DNA of 41,294 nucleotides from Alphaproteobacteria bacterium MarineAlpha3_Bin7 (GTDB taxonomy: Bacteria; Pseudomonadota; Alphaproteobacteria; Rhodospirillales; UBA2165). The stretch lies in NCBI GenBank assembly GCA_002937995.1, contig PTLG01000004.1:1-41294 (forward strand), read 5' to 3'. Positions 21,651 to 32,423 of this stretch are shown piece by piece. The notes beneath the pieces were generated by a model. It searched no databases, was not told the DNA's origin, and saw only the letters and a list, made by a program, of their open reading frames with translations. The position numbers and the translations under genes were made by a program. The first letter of the stretch is position 1. Each line of letters opens with the position of its first letter.

Positions 21651-22541
21651 ATGATAAATGAAAAAATTCAGCCAGATATTGGCGGAAAATTAGATTTTGT
21701 GGAGGAATGTAGTTGGGTTGATAACCATATTGGTGGAGAGAGTTTTGTACTATTAGACTGCAGATACTTTTTGCCAACGGAAGGGAAAAAAGGAATAAAA
21801 GAATACAAAAAAGAACACATCCCTACAGCAAGTTTTTTTGATATAGATAGTATCTGCGATCCTGACACAGATTTACCTCATATGCTGCCAACAATAGAGT
21901 TTTTTTCCGAACAAATTGGATTGCTTGGAATTAAGAACGGCGATTATGTCATTTGTTACGATGGAGGTAATGGCTCCATGGCTGCAATGCGTGTATTCTG
22001 GATGTTTCAAGTATTTGGACATAAATCAGTCTCCATCTTGAACGGCGGCTTAGCTGAATGGAAAAAAATGAAGTACCAGACGGTCTCTGGAGAAGAAAAA
22101 AGAGAGAGGGAAAAATATAAAATAGAAAAACTAAACCTAAACATCGTAAAGAATATAGATGATATTTTTAGAAATATTGAAACTAGAGAGGTGCAACTAG
22201 TCGATGCGAGATCGCAGGGCCGTTTCTACGGCAAGGAACCAGAGCCACGATCTGGTATAAAACAAGGACATATGCCTGGAAGTATAAATCTACCTTTTGC
22301 TAAATTATACGAAAATAACTCAGCTAAACTTTCATCCCCAAGCTACATTATGTCAGTGCTCAACAAAGGGGGAATTGACCCTAAAAAACCTATTATTTCA
22401 AGTTGTGGTTCTGGAGTAACGGCAGCCGTTCTATTTTTTTATTTGAAGGCCATGGGCTACGATACAGTGTCAATCTACGATGGGTCCTGGACTGAATGGG
22501 GAAGTAGACCAGATACCAAAATATCAACCGAGGTAAAATAA
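21651..22541 (+). CDS. sseA: 3-mercaptopyruvate sulfurtransferase
   Basis: 296 aa, two rhodanese domains; active site SSCGSGVTAAVL (CG[ST]GVTA). Confidence 0.9.
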   Translation: MINEKIQPDIGGKLDFVEECSWVDNHIGGESFVLLDCRYFLPTEGKKGIKEYKKEHIPTASFFDIDSICDPDTDLPHMLPTIEFFSEQIGLLGIKNGDYVICYDGGNGSMAAMRVFWMFQVFGHKSVSILNGGLAEWKKMKYQTVSGEEKREREKYKIEKLNLNIVKNIDDIFRNIETREVQLVDARSQGRFYGKEPEPRSGIKQGHMPGSINLPFAKLYENNSAKLSSPSYIMSVLNKGGIDPKKPIISSCGSGVTAAVLFFYLKAMGYDTVSIYDGSWTEWGSRPDTKISTEVK

Positions 22542-22546
22542 CTTTC

Positions 22547-23731
22547 ATGAAAAACAAACGTAACAAAAGTAGTGGTAATATTGACACCCGGCTTGTGCAC
22601 AATGGTAGAAATCCTGAAGAACATTTTGGAGCTGTAAATACTCCAGTTTATAGAATTTCCACTGTGCTTCACTCTAGTGTTTCTGACCAATCCAGAGCAA
22701 GGAAAAACCCAGACTCACTTATAACTTATGGTCGTCACGGATCTCCAACCTCTAAGGCTTTTGAGGAAACCGTAGCAGACCTCGAGGGCGGTTATAAAAC
22801 AATTGCAGTTGGGTCTGGACTTGCAGCGATTTGTTCATCAGTACTCGCCTTTGTTAAAGCGGGTGACCATATATTAGTATGCGATAGTGTCTACTCTCCC
22901 ACGCGGCGACTATGTGAGTTGCATTTAAATAAATTTGGTATTGAAACCACCTATTATGACCCACTTATCGGTAAAAATATTAGCGATCATTTTAAGCCAA
23001 ATACCCGGATAGTTTTTACTGAGTCGCCGGGGTCGCATTCCTTTGAGATTCAAGACATACCAGCAATTTCTGAAGTGTGCAGACCACTTGGTATAAAGGT
23101 TTTACTCGATAACACCTGGAGCGCTGGATATTACTACAAGGCTTTTGACCATGGAGTGGATATCTCCATTCAAGCTGCAACAAAATACTACGTTGGGCAT
23201 TCCGATGCTATGTTAGGTTCCATTACCGCCAACAAAGAGACCTATGATCAGGTTAGAGAGACTTCAAGAATACTTGGATACCATGCTCCCCCGGATGATT
23301 GCTATCTCGGGCTCAGGGGTATTCGAACTCTATCTGTTAGAATGCAACAACATGAGAAAAATGCACTGGAAGTGGCAAAATGGCTAGAAGGTAGACAAGA
23401 AGTTCACAAGGTACTACACCCTGCCTTTAAAAGCTGTCCTGGACATGATATTTGGAAACGTGATTTTACGGGTTCATCTGGTCTTTTTAGTATACTATTG
23501 AACCCAGTGCCTGATACATTGGTTAACAAGATGATTGATGAGTTAGAACTCTTCGGGCTTGGGGCTAGCTGGGGAGGCTTTGAAAGCTTAATTTTAAGAA
23601 CACAGCTTACACGCAATATAGCCGATTGGGATAATAAATATCCCTGTGTCAGGCTACATGTTGGATTAGAAAATACGAATGATTTAATAGAAGACCTAAG
23701 AAATGCCTTTCGACACCTTATACAAAGTTAA
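22547..23731 (+). CDS. metC: Cystathionine beta-lyase
   Basis: 394 aa; PLP Cys/Met metabolism enzyme; PLP lysine QAATKYYVGHSDAMLG; NTRLVHNGR-type N terminus. Confidence 0.9.
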   Translation: MKNKRNKSSGNIDTRLVHNGRNPEEHFGAVNTPVYRISTVLHSSVSDQSRARKNPDSLITYGRHGSPTSKAFEETVADLEGGYKTIAVGSGLAAICSSVLAFVKAGDHILVCDSVYSPTRRLCELHLNKFGIETTYYDPLIGKNISDHFKPNTRIVFTESPGSHSFEIQDIPAISEVCRPLGIKVLLDNTWSAGYYYKAFDHGVDISIQAATKYYVGHSDAMLGSITANKETYDQVRETSRILGYHAPPDDCYLGLRGIRTLSVRMQQHEKNALEVAKWLEGRQEVHKVLHPAFKSCPGHDIWKRDFTGSSGLFSILLNPVPDTLVNKMIDELELFGLGASWGGFESLILRTQLTRNIADWDNKYPCVRLHVGLENTNDLIEDLRNAFRHLIQS

Positions 23732-23761
23732 AACAAGTCCAAGACAGCTCAAGGAAATCAG

Positions 23762-24115
23762 TTGGAAAACTATTCGGATATACTAGACATTATCAAGAGC
23801 CTGAAATATAACGAACAGGGTCTCATTCCTGCTATTGCTCAACAATACGATAGTAACGAGTTGCTTATGATGGCTTGGATGAATCAGGAAGCTATCAAAA
23901 CTACTTTGGCTGAAGGTCGTGCTGTTTATTGGTCAAGATCAAGAAATGAGTTGTGGCGGAAAGGGGAAACATCTGGCCATATTCAAAAAATAGTTGAATT
24001 TCGTTGGGATTGCGATAACGACGCAATCCTTTTGTTAGTAGACCAAACTGGCGCAGCGTGTCACACTGGTGAACGCAGTTGTTTTTTTAACCAATATAGA
24101 GCAGATAACACCTAA
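23762..24115 (+). CDS. hisI: Phosphoribosyl-AMP cyclohydrolase
   Basis: 117 aa; [56 protein letters not shown] start. Confidence 0.95.
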   Translation: MENYSDILDIIKSLKYNEQGLIPAIAQQYDSNELLMMAWMNQEAIKTTLAEGRAVYWSRSRNELWRKGETSGHIQKIVEFRWDCDNDAILLLVDQTGAACHTGERSCFFNQYRADNT

Positions 24116-24140
24116 ACTTTAGTCCAAATAAAATGTAGTT

Positions 24141-24929
24141 TTGCAGAGAAAAACAGGAATGATTCGAGTCTTTGCTGTCTTTTTAATTTTATTGAAAATC
24201 AATATTATTTGTATTAATCGAGAAGTATCGGCTACTACAATTAACGTTTTTGCCGCCTCTAGCCTCGCTGGCACCTTAGACACAGCCTCCAAGCTTTATA
24301 AAACGAATAGCGAACAACAAATTAGATATTCCTTTGCCTCTAGCTCTGCACTTGCAAAACAAATCAAACTAGGTGCACCAGCCGCTATTTTTATCTCCGC
24401 CAACAAAAAATGGTTAAATTACCTTAAAAATTATTCCGTTATAAACAAAAAGTTTTCTAGAGTATTCCTCTTAAACCGACTTGTTATCGCAGCACATAAA
24501 TCTTGGGGAATCCAACATAGTTCTGCATTTCCGTACGCTATAATTAGAGATAAATTTAAGGATAATAGGTTTTCTATTGGTGATCCCAACCACGTACCAT
24601 TAGGTTTTTACGCACAGCAGGGACTAAGTTTCTTTAAAATATGGAAAGAATTTAATTCCAAGTCTGCACCTATGCATAATGCAAGAGCAGCTCTAGCTAT
24701 GATAGAGAGAAACGAAACCCCCTTAGGGGTCGTTTACAAAACTGACACTACAGAAAATAGAAAAGTGGATCTAGTATTTTTATTTCCCTCTGGCTCTCAC
24801 CCTCCTATAGAATATAGTATAGCTATAGTTAATAGAATGGACTCTCCAGCAATAAGAGAACTTTATTCTTTTCTTACGGGCCCTCTACCAAGACCCACAT
24901 ATATCAAAAATGGATTTGAAATACCTTAG
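24141..24929 (+). CDS. modA: Molybdate ABC transporter substrate-binding protein
   Basis: 262 aa; signal peptide, TINVFAASSLAGTLD, YSFASSSALAKQI; upstream of modB/modC. Confidence 0.9.
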   Translation: MQRKTGMIRVFAVFLILLKINIICINREVSATTINVFAASSLAGTLDTASKLYKTNSEQQIRYSFASSSALAKQIKLGAPAAIFISANKKWLNYLKNYSVINKKFSRVFLLNRLVIAAHKSWGIQHSSAFPYAIIRDKFKDNRFSIGDPNHVPLGFYAQQGLSFFKIWKEFNSKSAPMHNARAALAMIERNETPLGVVYKTDTTENRKVDLVFLFPSGSHPPIEYSIAIVNRMDSPAIRELYSFLTGPLPRPTYIKNGFEIP

Positions 24930-24931
24930 TT

Positions 24932-25621
24932 ATGGAATTTTTCTCACCCGTAGAATATGAAATTTTACTGTTAAGCCTCCGCGTTGCCTTTTGGGGTGTA
25001 ATTTGTAGCCTCCCATTCGCTATTCTTGTTGCTTTACTTTTAGCCCGCTGCTCGTTTCCAGGAAAATTTATTCTAAATACGATAGTGCACCTGCCATTAG
25101 TCGTCCCTCCAGTTGTTATTGGTTACCTACTTTTATTAGTTTTTGGAAATAATGGAGTACTTGGCCCTTGGCTTTTTGAGGTCTTTCAAATATCTATCGC
25201 CTTTACCTGGAAGGGTGCCGCGCTAGCTGCTTCTGTCATGGCCTTCCCTTTAATGGTTAGGGCTATCCGTCTATCGCTAGATTTACTTGACGTAGAGCTA
25301 GAGGAAGCTGCCGCAACGCTTGGTGCCGGACCATTTAAAAAGTTTATTTCTGTAACCCTTCCACTAATTTTACCAGGAATAATAGTGGGCACGCTTTTGG
25401 GCTTTGCGCGTAGTCTAGGAGAATTTGGCGCGACAATTACCTTTGTATCCAATATTCCTGGAGAAACACAGACTTTACCATTAGCAATGTTCAAATATAT
25501 TCAAACCCCTGGCGGTGACTTCCAAGCTCTTCGCTTAATGACTTTGTCTGTGATTTTAGCTGTCGGCGCCTTAATAATTTCAGAATTGGTAGAAAGAAAA
25601 CTAAAAGCAAGGAATCTGTGA
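24932..25621 (+). CDS. modB: Molybdate ABC transporter permease
   Basis: 229 aa; EEAAATLGAGPFKKFISVTLPLILPGIIVG EAA motif, RSLGEFGATITF. Confidence 0.93.
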   Translation: MEFFSPVEYEILLLSLRVAFWGVICSLPFAILVALLLARCSFPGKFILNTIVHLPLVVPPVVIGYLLLLVFGNNGVLGPWLFEVFQISIAFTWKGAALAASVMAFPLMVRAIRLSLDLLDVELEEAAATLGAGPFKKFISVTLPLILPGIIVGTLLGFARSLGEFGATITFVSNIPGETQTLPLAMFKYIQTPGGDFQALRLMTLSVILAVGALIISELVERKLKARNL

Positions 25622-25624
25622 TTT

Positions 25625-26728
25625 ATGCTCAGTGTCGAAATAAAAAAGGCCTTAGAAACACTAACCCTAGATGTGAAGTTTGAAGTCAATGCCGGCACGG
25701 TAACGGCACTATTTGGTAAGTCGGGCGCAGGCAAAACAACAACTGTTCACTCCATTGCTGGCCTTATAAAACCGGACGATGGAGAGATTACATTAAATAA
25801 TAAGGTATTATTCAACCATAATTTGAGAACTAATCTTCCAGTTTATAGGCGAAAAATAGGATTTGTCTTTCAAGGTGCTCGTCTATTTCCGCACATGACA
25901 GTAAACAAAAATCTCCTATTTGGATTACCCAGACCTAATAAAATACATAAAAAAATTACCTTAGATATGGTTACTAAATTATTAGATCTTTCTTCACTAT
26001 TGGATAGAAGACCGCAAACATTATCTGGAGGCGAAAGGCAAAGGGTATCTATCGGTCGCGCTCTTTTATCGCAGCCCGAACTTTTGTTAATGGACGAACC
26101 ACTGTCGTCAATAGATTTGCACTTAAGAGCAGAAATTTTACCTTTTATCCAAAAAATAGTTGCAGAAGTTCAAATACCAGTCATCTACGTTACTCATTCT
26201 ATTGAAGAGGCTATTTACCTAGCAGATAACATGGTATTAATTTCAGAGGGTCAAATACTTCAAGAAGGATCTGTTGAAGCAGTTATGAACCGACTGGACC
26301 TCTATCCTGTTACGGGCAGGTATGATTCTGGCACAGTTATTTCAGCCCAATTCTTAAACTATGATAAGGACTTTGATATTGGAGAACTTAAGTTTCCTGG
26401 GGGCCTACTCAAAGTACCTGGACTAAATGGAAAGATAGGGGATAATTTTAGAGCCCACGTAAAAGCACGAGATGTATCGGTTTCATTAAAAAAACCAAAA
26501 GATGTAAGTATCTTAAATCTTTTTAATGGAAAGATTATAGACATAAGAATTGATAATAGCCCTCAGGTAGATATTTTGATCGACATAGGAATACCCCTAA
26601 TAGCACGTATTACCAGAAAATCCTTGAGCGAACTTCAGTTAACAAAAGGAACAAAGCTATTTACAATGGTAAAAGCTGTGGCAATAGATAAAAAATCGAT
26701 TGGACACATTCAAAATAGTGTTACCTAA
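25625..26728 (+). CDS. modC: Molybdate ABC transporter ATP-binding protein
   Basis: 367 aa; Walker A GKSGAGKTT, LSGGERQRVSIGRALL, C-terminal TOBE-like domain. Confidence 0.93.
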   Translation: MLSVEIKKALETLTLDVKFEVNAGTVTALFGKSGAGKTTTVHSIAGLIKPDDGEITLNNKVLFNHNLRTNLPVYRRKIGFVFQGARLFPHMTVNKNLLFGLPRPNKIHKKITLDMVTKLLDLSSLLDRRPQTLSGGERQRVSIGRALLSQPELLLMDEPLSSIDLHLRAEILPFIQKIVAEVQIPVIYVTHSIEEAIYLADNMVLISEGQILQEGSVEAVMNRLDLYPVTGRYDSGTVISAQFLNYDKDFDIGELKFPGGLLKVPGLNGKIGDNFRAHVKARDVSVSLKKPKDVSILNLFNGKIIDIRIDNSPQVDILIDIGIPLIARITRKSLSELQLTKGTKLFTMVKAVAIDKKSIGHIQNSVT

Positions 26729-26737
26729 ACGGTATGA

Positions 26738-27157
26738 TTAGGGATACAAAACCAACCTCGATATAACAATTAGACATATAACTATCTGAGCAAAATTTAT
26801 ACCAACGCTAGATCTATGCAGCAGATTAAACATAGATTCTGCCTTACGGTCATTATTAGCACTCTGGTCTCGATAAATATTAATTTTAGGCATTATAATT
26901 TGCCTAGAAACCACAACACCTAAAAAGAATAGAATCATAAAAATTGTATCCATTCTATTTGCAAATGCCATAGCTATCAGTGAAAACAGGGAGAGTATAC
27001 CTAAGAATAAATAATACCAAGGGAAGACTACTCTAATAAACTTCCCAGCAATCTCAACCTCAAGTTTAGTAAATATTAAGGGTGCCATAACAAATGAAAA
27101 AAATATCATCGTCCCCAATATTATTGAATTAATAATTATTGTTGCAAGTAATAGCAT
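26738..27157 (-). CDS. DUF4149-like four-TM membrane protein
   Basis: 139 aa, four hydrophobic segments, FFSFVMAPLIFTKL motif. Confidence 0.6.
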   Translation of the reverse strand: MLLLATIIINSIILGTMIFFSFVMAPLIFTKLEVEIAGKFIRVVFPWYYLFLGILSLFSLIAMAFANRMDTIFMILFFLGVVVSRQIIMPKINIYRDQSANNDRKAESMFNLLHRSSVGINFAQIVICLIVISRLVLYP

Positions 27158-27280
27158 ATTTTCGTTTCATTACGTTCATATCAAAGCTTTATCAGCTGCA
27201 AGAAACTGGATTTTAAACATATATAGATCTATTATATTATCTTATCAAAATAATTTATATCTATCTCACATCAGGCGACA

Positions 27281-27883
27281 ATGCAGCAAAACTCAGAATT
27301 TCCCGAAGAATACAATAACTTAAACCTTATTTTTGAGAAAATATGGTCAATTTTAGAAACAGGTATAAAACCAATAAGCAACAACCCTGCCCACACGCCC
27401 GCATTAGCTACCATAGACAACAATAACCTTCCTCAAATAAGATCCGTAGTATTGCGTAGTGTCAATAGACCAAAAAGAGAAATCTGGTTTCATAGTGATA
27501 TTAGATCCTCAAAAATATCTGATCTCAGCAACAATAAAAATGCCAGTTTTCTCATATACGATCCTAAAAATAAGTTTCAAATTAGGCTTCTTACGACGAT
27601 AAAAATGCATCATAATGACCCCAAAAGCAGCAAAGCATGGAATAACCTAAAACCTATGAGCAAAATTTGTTACCAAGTCTCCCAAGCTCCTGGAACTCAA
27701 CTTTCTGATCCCCTTAAAGCAATAAACACCCCTGAAATAAACAACGAGGGGAGAGATAATTTTGTGGTATTGGTGGCCAAAATCATAGAATTAGAATGGC
27801 TCTATTTGCACCATAAGGGTCACCGAAGAGCCAGGTTTAACTGGTTGAATAATAATTGGGATAGCGGATGGATAACACCCTAG
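27281..27883 (+). CDS. Pyridoxamine 5'-phosphate oxidase-family flavin protein
   Basis: 200 aa; LATIDNNNLPQIRSVVLRSVNRPKREIWFHSDIRSSKISDL; C-terminal HRRARFNW. Confidence 0.75.
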   Translation: MQQNSEFPEEYNNLNLIFEKIWSILETGIKPISNNPAHTPALATIDNNNLPQIRSVVLRSVNRPKREIWFHSDIRSSKISDLSNNKNASFLIYDPKNKFQIRLLTTIKMHHNDPKSSKAWNNLKPMSKICYQVSQAPGTQLSDPLKAINTPEINNEGRDNFVVLVAKIIELEWLYLHHKGHRRARFNWLNNNWDSGWITP

Positions 27884-28022
27884 CATTTTAACTATTCTAA
27901 AAAATTATCAAAAGTGATTTCTATAAATACTAGTTGAAAGGTCAAATCAGACTGACTACATCAACCTAGAAATAACTAATCCTGATAGAGTTAATAGTCA
28001 GTAGTGCTAGAGCTTTGAATCA

Positions 28023-28586
28023 ATGTTTAAAAAAATTGGTATAGTGTTAATCATGATCGCTTTATTTCCCATTAGCAAAAATAAGTCCTTCGCCGGAGAT
28101 GGGGATAATGCTTACTCGTTTACTTTTAAATCAATTGATAATGACCCCCTACCCCTCTCAAAATACAAGGGCAAAGTGATTCTAGTTGTGAATACTGCCT
28201 CGTATTGCGGGTTTACTTCCCAATATAATAAAATGCAAAAATTATGGGAGAAGTATAAAGATAGTGGACTAATTGTTTTGGGAGTTCCTTCCAACAATTT
28301 TGGTAATCAAGAACCTGGCTCAGAAGAACAAATAAAGGAGTTTTGTGAAGTCAATTTTCAAGTAAACTTTCCAATGACTTCTAAGGTTGATGTTAAGGGA
28401 ACGAGTGCTCATCCATTCTATTCGTGGGCATCGACTAAAATGGGGATTATGTCTGTACCAAGATGGAATTTTCATAAATATCTTATTTCGACGGAAGGTA
28501 AGTTAGTGGATTGGTTCTCCTCCACGACTTCTCCGATGTCTTCAAAAGTCATAGAAGCTATAAAACAACAACTACCCCGAAGTTAA
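28023..28586 (+). CDS. Glutathione peroxidase family protein, Cys form, secreted
   Basis: 187 aa; signal peptide, VVNTASYCGFTSQY, GVPSNNFGNQEPG, WNFHKYLIS. Confidence 0.93.
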   Translation: MFKKIGIVLIMIALFPISKNKSFAGDGDNAYSFTFKSIDNDPLPLSKYKGKVILVVNTASYCGFTSQYNKMQKLWEKYKDSGLIVLGVPSNNFGNQEPGSEEQIKEFCEVNFQVNFPMTSKVDVKGTSAHPFYSWASTKMGIMSVPRWNFHKYLISTEGKLVDWFSSTTSPMSSKVIEAIKQQLPRS

Positions 28587-28665
28587 GCTGCTGTAGCTTC
28601 TGCTGCTAATAAATTTCGATTATCTAGTAATTATAAAAATTTGTTAAAACACAAAGCCAAAGAAA

Positions 28666-29067
28666 ATGTATAAAAAAACTTTTATGAGAGTGCTTAAAGG
28701 CTTTGTTGTAATGAGTACACTAATCTCTCCTGTAGTGGCGCTTGGAGCAGGTAATATTGAGCTAGGTAAAAAAGTATTCAATAGGTGTAAAGCTTGCCAT
28801 TCAATCAAACCTGGAAAACACAAGATAGGCCCCTCCTTGCATGGAGTTTTTGGAAGAGTGGCGGGTTCAGCGCCTGGTTTCAGAAGATATAGAGGCTTAA
28901 AAAGCGCTAACTGGAAGTGGAATAAGACCACACTAAATGAATATTTAACTGATCCTAAAGTCTATGTCAGAAAAAATAATAATAAGAGGAGGTCTGGCAT
29001 GGTATTAAAGCTAAAGAAAAAGAGAGATAGACAAAATATAATAGAATATCTCAAATTGCTTAAATAA
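28666..29067 (+). CDS. Class I cytochrome c (c2-like)
   Basis: 133 aa; signal peptide, CKACH heme site, KIGPSLHGVFGRVAGSAPGFRRY. Confidence 0.9.
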   Translation: MYKKTFMRVLKGFVVMSTLISPVVALGAGNIELGKKVFNRCKACHSIKPGKHKIGPSLHGVFGRVAGSAPGFRRYRGLKSANWKWNKTTLNEYLTDPKVYVRKNNNKRRSGMVLKLKKKRDRQNIIEYLKLLK

Positions 29068-29170
29068 ACTCTGGCTTTATAGGTTTATTATTAATCCTGA
29101 CTTGGTCTCTTTAGTTGATAACTATATTTGTGATATTATTAGACTTTCTATCTGAGGATTAGAGTTAATA

Positions 29171-30769
29171 ATGGTAGCTAAATCTGACACTGAACTGGAT
29201 GCAGTAATTGTAGGCGCTGGGTTTGCAGGAATACATATGCTGAACAGTCTCATGTCGTTAGGCTATTCTGCAATAGTATTGGAAGCTGGGGACGAGGTTG
29301 GTGGCACTTGGAATTGGAATCGTTATCCTGGTGCAAGATGTGACACAGAGAGTATGTTTTATTCGTACGGCTTTTCAGAAGCTTTGCAACAAGAGTGGAA
29401 CTGGTCTGAGCGTTACCCAAAACAGCCTGAGATACTGAGCTACGCTAAACACGTCGTAGAACGTTTTAATCTCAGTAATAATATAAAATTTAATACCCGT
29501 GTAATTAATATAAACTGGAATAAAAAGAATAGAAAATGGGGTTTGGAAACCGAAGAAGGTGAACGTATTTCTGCTAATTTTTGTATTATGGCAACTGGTT
29601 GTCTCTCATCACCCAACTATCCAAACATTGAAGGTTTAGATGATTTTGAGGGGGAAATATATCATACCGGAAGATGGCCAAAATATGACGTGGTATTCGA
29701 TAACAAAAATATTGCAGTGATTGGGAATGGTTCGTCTGGTATTCAGGCTATTACCGAAATTGCAAAAACAGCTTCTCTTTTAAACATATTTCAAAGAACT
29801 CCTAACTATGTGGTTCCCGCCCATAACAGACGTCTTGATGCACAGGAAGTAGCAGATATAAAATCAAATTATTCAATTTTAAGAGAAAAAGCTAAAGAAA
29901 CATACTCTGGCAACTTTTTTGAGAGCGGTGGCCCTTCTGCATTAGCTGTTTCCCTCGATGAGCGAATGACGGAGTATGAAAGTCGTTGGAATAATGGGGG
30001 CCTATGTTTTATGGCTGCATATGACGATCTGCAATTTAATGCAGAAGCTAATAAAACTGCAGCAGAATTTATTGAAAACAAAATCAGGGAAATTGTAAAA
30101 GACAAGAAAACTGCCGATAAACTAATTCCGAAAAATTCATTTGGCTGCAAACGACTATGTGTTGCGTCTGGGTACTATGAAACCTTTAACTTATCAAATG
30201 TTAATTTGGTAGATTTAAATGAAAACCCTCTAAAGCGCGTAACACATAATAGCATAAATGCGGGCGATAGTGAGTATAAAACCGATTTAATTGTATTAGC
30301 TACAGGTTTTGATGCTATGACAGGTGCATTAAATAAAATTAATATTTCCGGGATCGACGGTAGTTTAAAAGAGAAATGGGAAAATGGTCCCAAATCCTAT
30401 CTGGGACTGATGTCACACAATTTCCCTAATTTGTTCACGATAACGGGCCCTGGAAGCCCTTCTGTACTGACTAATATGATGACCTCTATAGAACAACACG
30501 TGGAATGGATCAGTACTTGTCTAAAATATATGCAGAGTAATAGATTTACTTGCATAGAACCGCATCTGAAAGCTGAAAATACCTGGATGGAGCATTCAAA
30601 TTCTTTAGCGGGTGATTCTCTGCGAATTACTTGTAATTCCTGGTATTTAGGAGCTAACATTCCAGGAAAAAAGAGAGTGTTTATGCCTTATATTGGTGGG
30701 GTGCCAACTTATAGAAAAAAATGTGAAGAAGAAGTTCTTAGCGATTATTCAGGCTTTATTTTTAATTAG
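29171..30769 (+). CDS. Flavin-containing (Baeyer-Villiger type) monooxygenase
   Basis: 532 aa; GAGFAGIHML, GGTWNWNRYPGARCDTES, BVMO fingerprint FEGEIYHTGRWP (FxGxxxHxxxWP), GNGSSG. Confidence 0.9.
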   Translation: MVAKSDTELDAVIVGAGFAGIHMLNSLMSLGYSAIVLEAGDEVGGTWNWNRYPGARCDTESMFYSYGFSEALQQEWNWSERYPKQPEILSYAKHVVERFNLSNNIKFNTRVININWNKKNRKWGLETEEGERISANFCIMATGCLSSPNYPNIEGLDDFEGEIYHTGRWPKYDVVFDNKNIAVIGNGSSGIQAITEIAKTASLLNIFQRTPNYVVPAHNRRLDAQEVADIKSNYSILREKAKETYSGNFFESGGPSALAVSLDERMTEYESRWNNGGLCFMAAYDDLQFNAEANKTAAEFIENKIREIVKDKKTADKLIPKNSFGCKRLCVASGYYETFNLSNVNLVDLNENPLKRVTHNSINAGDSEYKTDLIVLATGFDAMTGALNKINISGIDGSLKEKWENGPKSYLGLMSHNFPNLFTITGPGSPSVLTNMMTSIEQHVEWISTCLKYMQSNRFTCIEPHLKAENTWMEHSNSLAGDSLRITCNSWYLGANIPGKKRVFMPYIGGVPTYRKKCEEEVLSDYSGFIFN

Positions 30770-30844
30770 GCTTCCGTTAAACCCCCTAAACTTAATTGCC
30801 TTTTAATATTTAGATTTATAATAATTAAACCTAGTAATATTCCT

Positions 30845-31189
30845 CTACAGAAGCTCACTAACCATGTGGGTCAGCGTTGCCCCCAAAGTACCGAGTTTGT
30901 TTTCTTTGCACACAGACTTGACTCTTACAAGAACCTCACTCGCTGTCATTCCTTTGAAATGATCCCTTTTCCCTGAAACCCATACGTTAGTAGCAGTTGT
31001 AAAACCCTGCACATAAGCTAAAACACCGATTTCATCAGACCCATTTAGCACATCAACGCAGGAATAATCAGCAATCACTCTAAAATTCTCCCTACTGTCA
31101 ATCGCATTAGCAGAGTATATTGAAGAAAACAATAGCACCCAAAATGAAGCTACTAATAATCTCATATATCTCATTGTTTTTCCTTTCAA
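30845..31189 (-). CDS. HdeA/HdeB-like small secreted protein (start may be 31174)
   Basis: Signal peptide (LLVASFWVLLFSSIYSANA) and Cys pair around YSCVDVLN...KSVCKEN. Confidence 0.55.
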   Translation of the reverse strand: MKGKTMRYMRLLVASFWVLLFSSIYSANAIDSRENFRVIADYSCVDVLNGSDEIGVLAYVQGFTTATNVWVSGKRDHFKGMTASEVLVRVKSVCKENKLGTLGATLTHMVSELL

Positions 31190-31321
31190 TTAAGTTGTCA
31201 GAACCTTAAGCCTTTAAGATCACTTGTCAGGGACAATATTTAGTTAAAATTTTAAGTTTTTGTTCCATTTTGTGCTAAATATCAATATTCTATTGAAATT
31301 GACATAACGAGGGAGATTATT

Positions 31322-32401
31322 TTGGCAATTGAAGAAGCAGGTACCAATGTTTCGGATATCTCGTTGGACCGGTATTTATACCCGCAATCAACGATTAGAG
31401 AACTTGATGAGGTTAAACCCCTCGAGAAAATACCGACTGTTGATATTGGTTCCGTATTAGAAAATCCAACAAAAGCTAATTTAGAAATTACTGCTAAGGG
31501 TTTCCGTGAGGCACATGAACAAATTGGTTTTTTGTCGATTATCAATCACGGTGTCCCTTGGCAGACCATTGATTCTGCTTTTGATGCTATAAAAGAGTTT
31601 TTTTCTCTACCCTTAGACGAAAAAATGAAAATTAAATTCGATAAAATATCTAGTGGGTACTATCCACCGAACTCTACTGTTTATGTATCTTCACCAGTAA
31701 ATAATAACACAAAAGGAGATTTAAATGAAAATCTCCGATTGGTAAAAGAGAGATCACCTGAGCATCCAGCAATTAAATCTGGAATGAGATTTCACGGCCC
31801 CAACCAATGGCCCGATAATGTAGAGAATTTTAAGCCACGAATGATTGCTTATTATGACTCTATGGAAAAATTAGGTAGATCCTTGCTGCCAGTTTATGCT
31901 CGCGCTCTGGATCTACCTAAAAACTGGTTTGACAACAAGTTCGACGATCCAATGTGGTCAACAAGAAATTCTTTTTATCCTGCCGGAGGAGGAAAAAAGG
32001 AGGTAGAAGAAAACCAATTTGGAATTGCCCCTCATTGTGATCATGGTTTTATTACAATGCTACCTGTTTCAAAAGAACCGGGACTACAAGTACTTGCTCG
32101 CACAGGTAATTGGATAAACGTAGAAATCCCAGATAGGGCAATACTAGTTAATGCTGGAGAATTTATGCACCGCTGGACTAATGGTAGGTTTTTTGCAACA
32201 CCCCACCGAGTATTACCTCCAAAAAAAGATCGCTATTCTCTTGGTTTCTTTTACAACCCCACAAGGGATGTTAGGTGCGACCCAATGGAAACTTGTTGTA
32301 ATGATGACAATCCACCAAAGTACGATGGAATGTCTATGGTCGATTACCTATCATGGTATGTTGATAGAAACTATTTGAAAAGCCATGGAGGACAGCAATA
32401 A
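31322..32401 (+). CDS. 2OG-Fe(II) oxygenase, isopenicillin-N-synthase family
   Basis: 359 aa; GFLSIINHGVP, HxD in APHCDHGFITML, ATPHRVLPP; TTG start. Confidence 0.9.
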   Translation: MAIEEAGTNVSDISLDRYLYPQSTIRELDEVKPLEKIPTVDIGSVLENPTKANLEITAKGFREAHEQIGFLSIINHGVPWQTIDSAFDAIKEFFSLPLDEKMKIKFDKISSGYYPPNSTVYVSSPVNNNTKGDLNENLRLVKERSPEHPAIKSGMRFHGPNQWPDNVENFKPRMIAYYDSMEKLGRSLLPVYARALDLPKNWFDNKFDDPMWSTRNSFYPAGGGKKEVEENQFGIAPHCDHGFITMLPVSKEPGLQVLARTGNWINVEIPDRAILVNAGEFMHRWTNGRFFATPHRVLPPKKDRYSLGFFYNPTRDVRCDPMETCCNDDNPPKYDGMSMVDYLSWYVDRNYLKSHGGQQ

Positions 32402-32423
32402 ACAACTAAAGTCTGTGAGTTGA

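Noticed and set aside
28206-28208. Glutathione peroxidase as a second selenoprotein
   Set aside because: The active-site codon is TGC (NTASYCGFTSQY), so it is an ordinary Cys form without an in-frame UGA.
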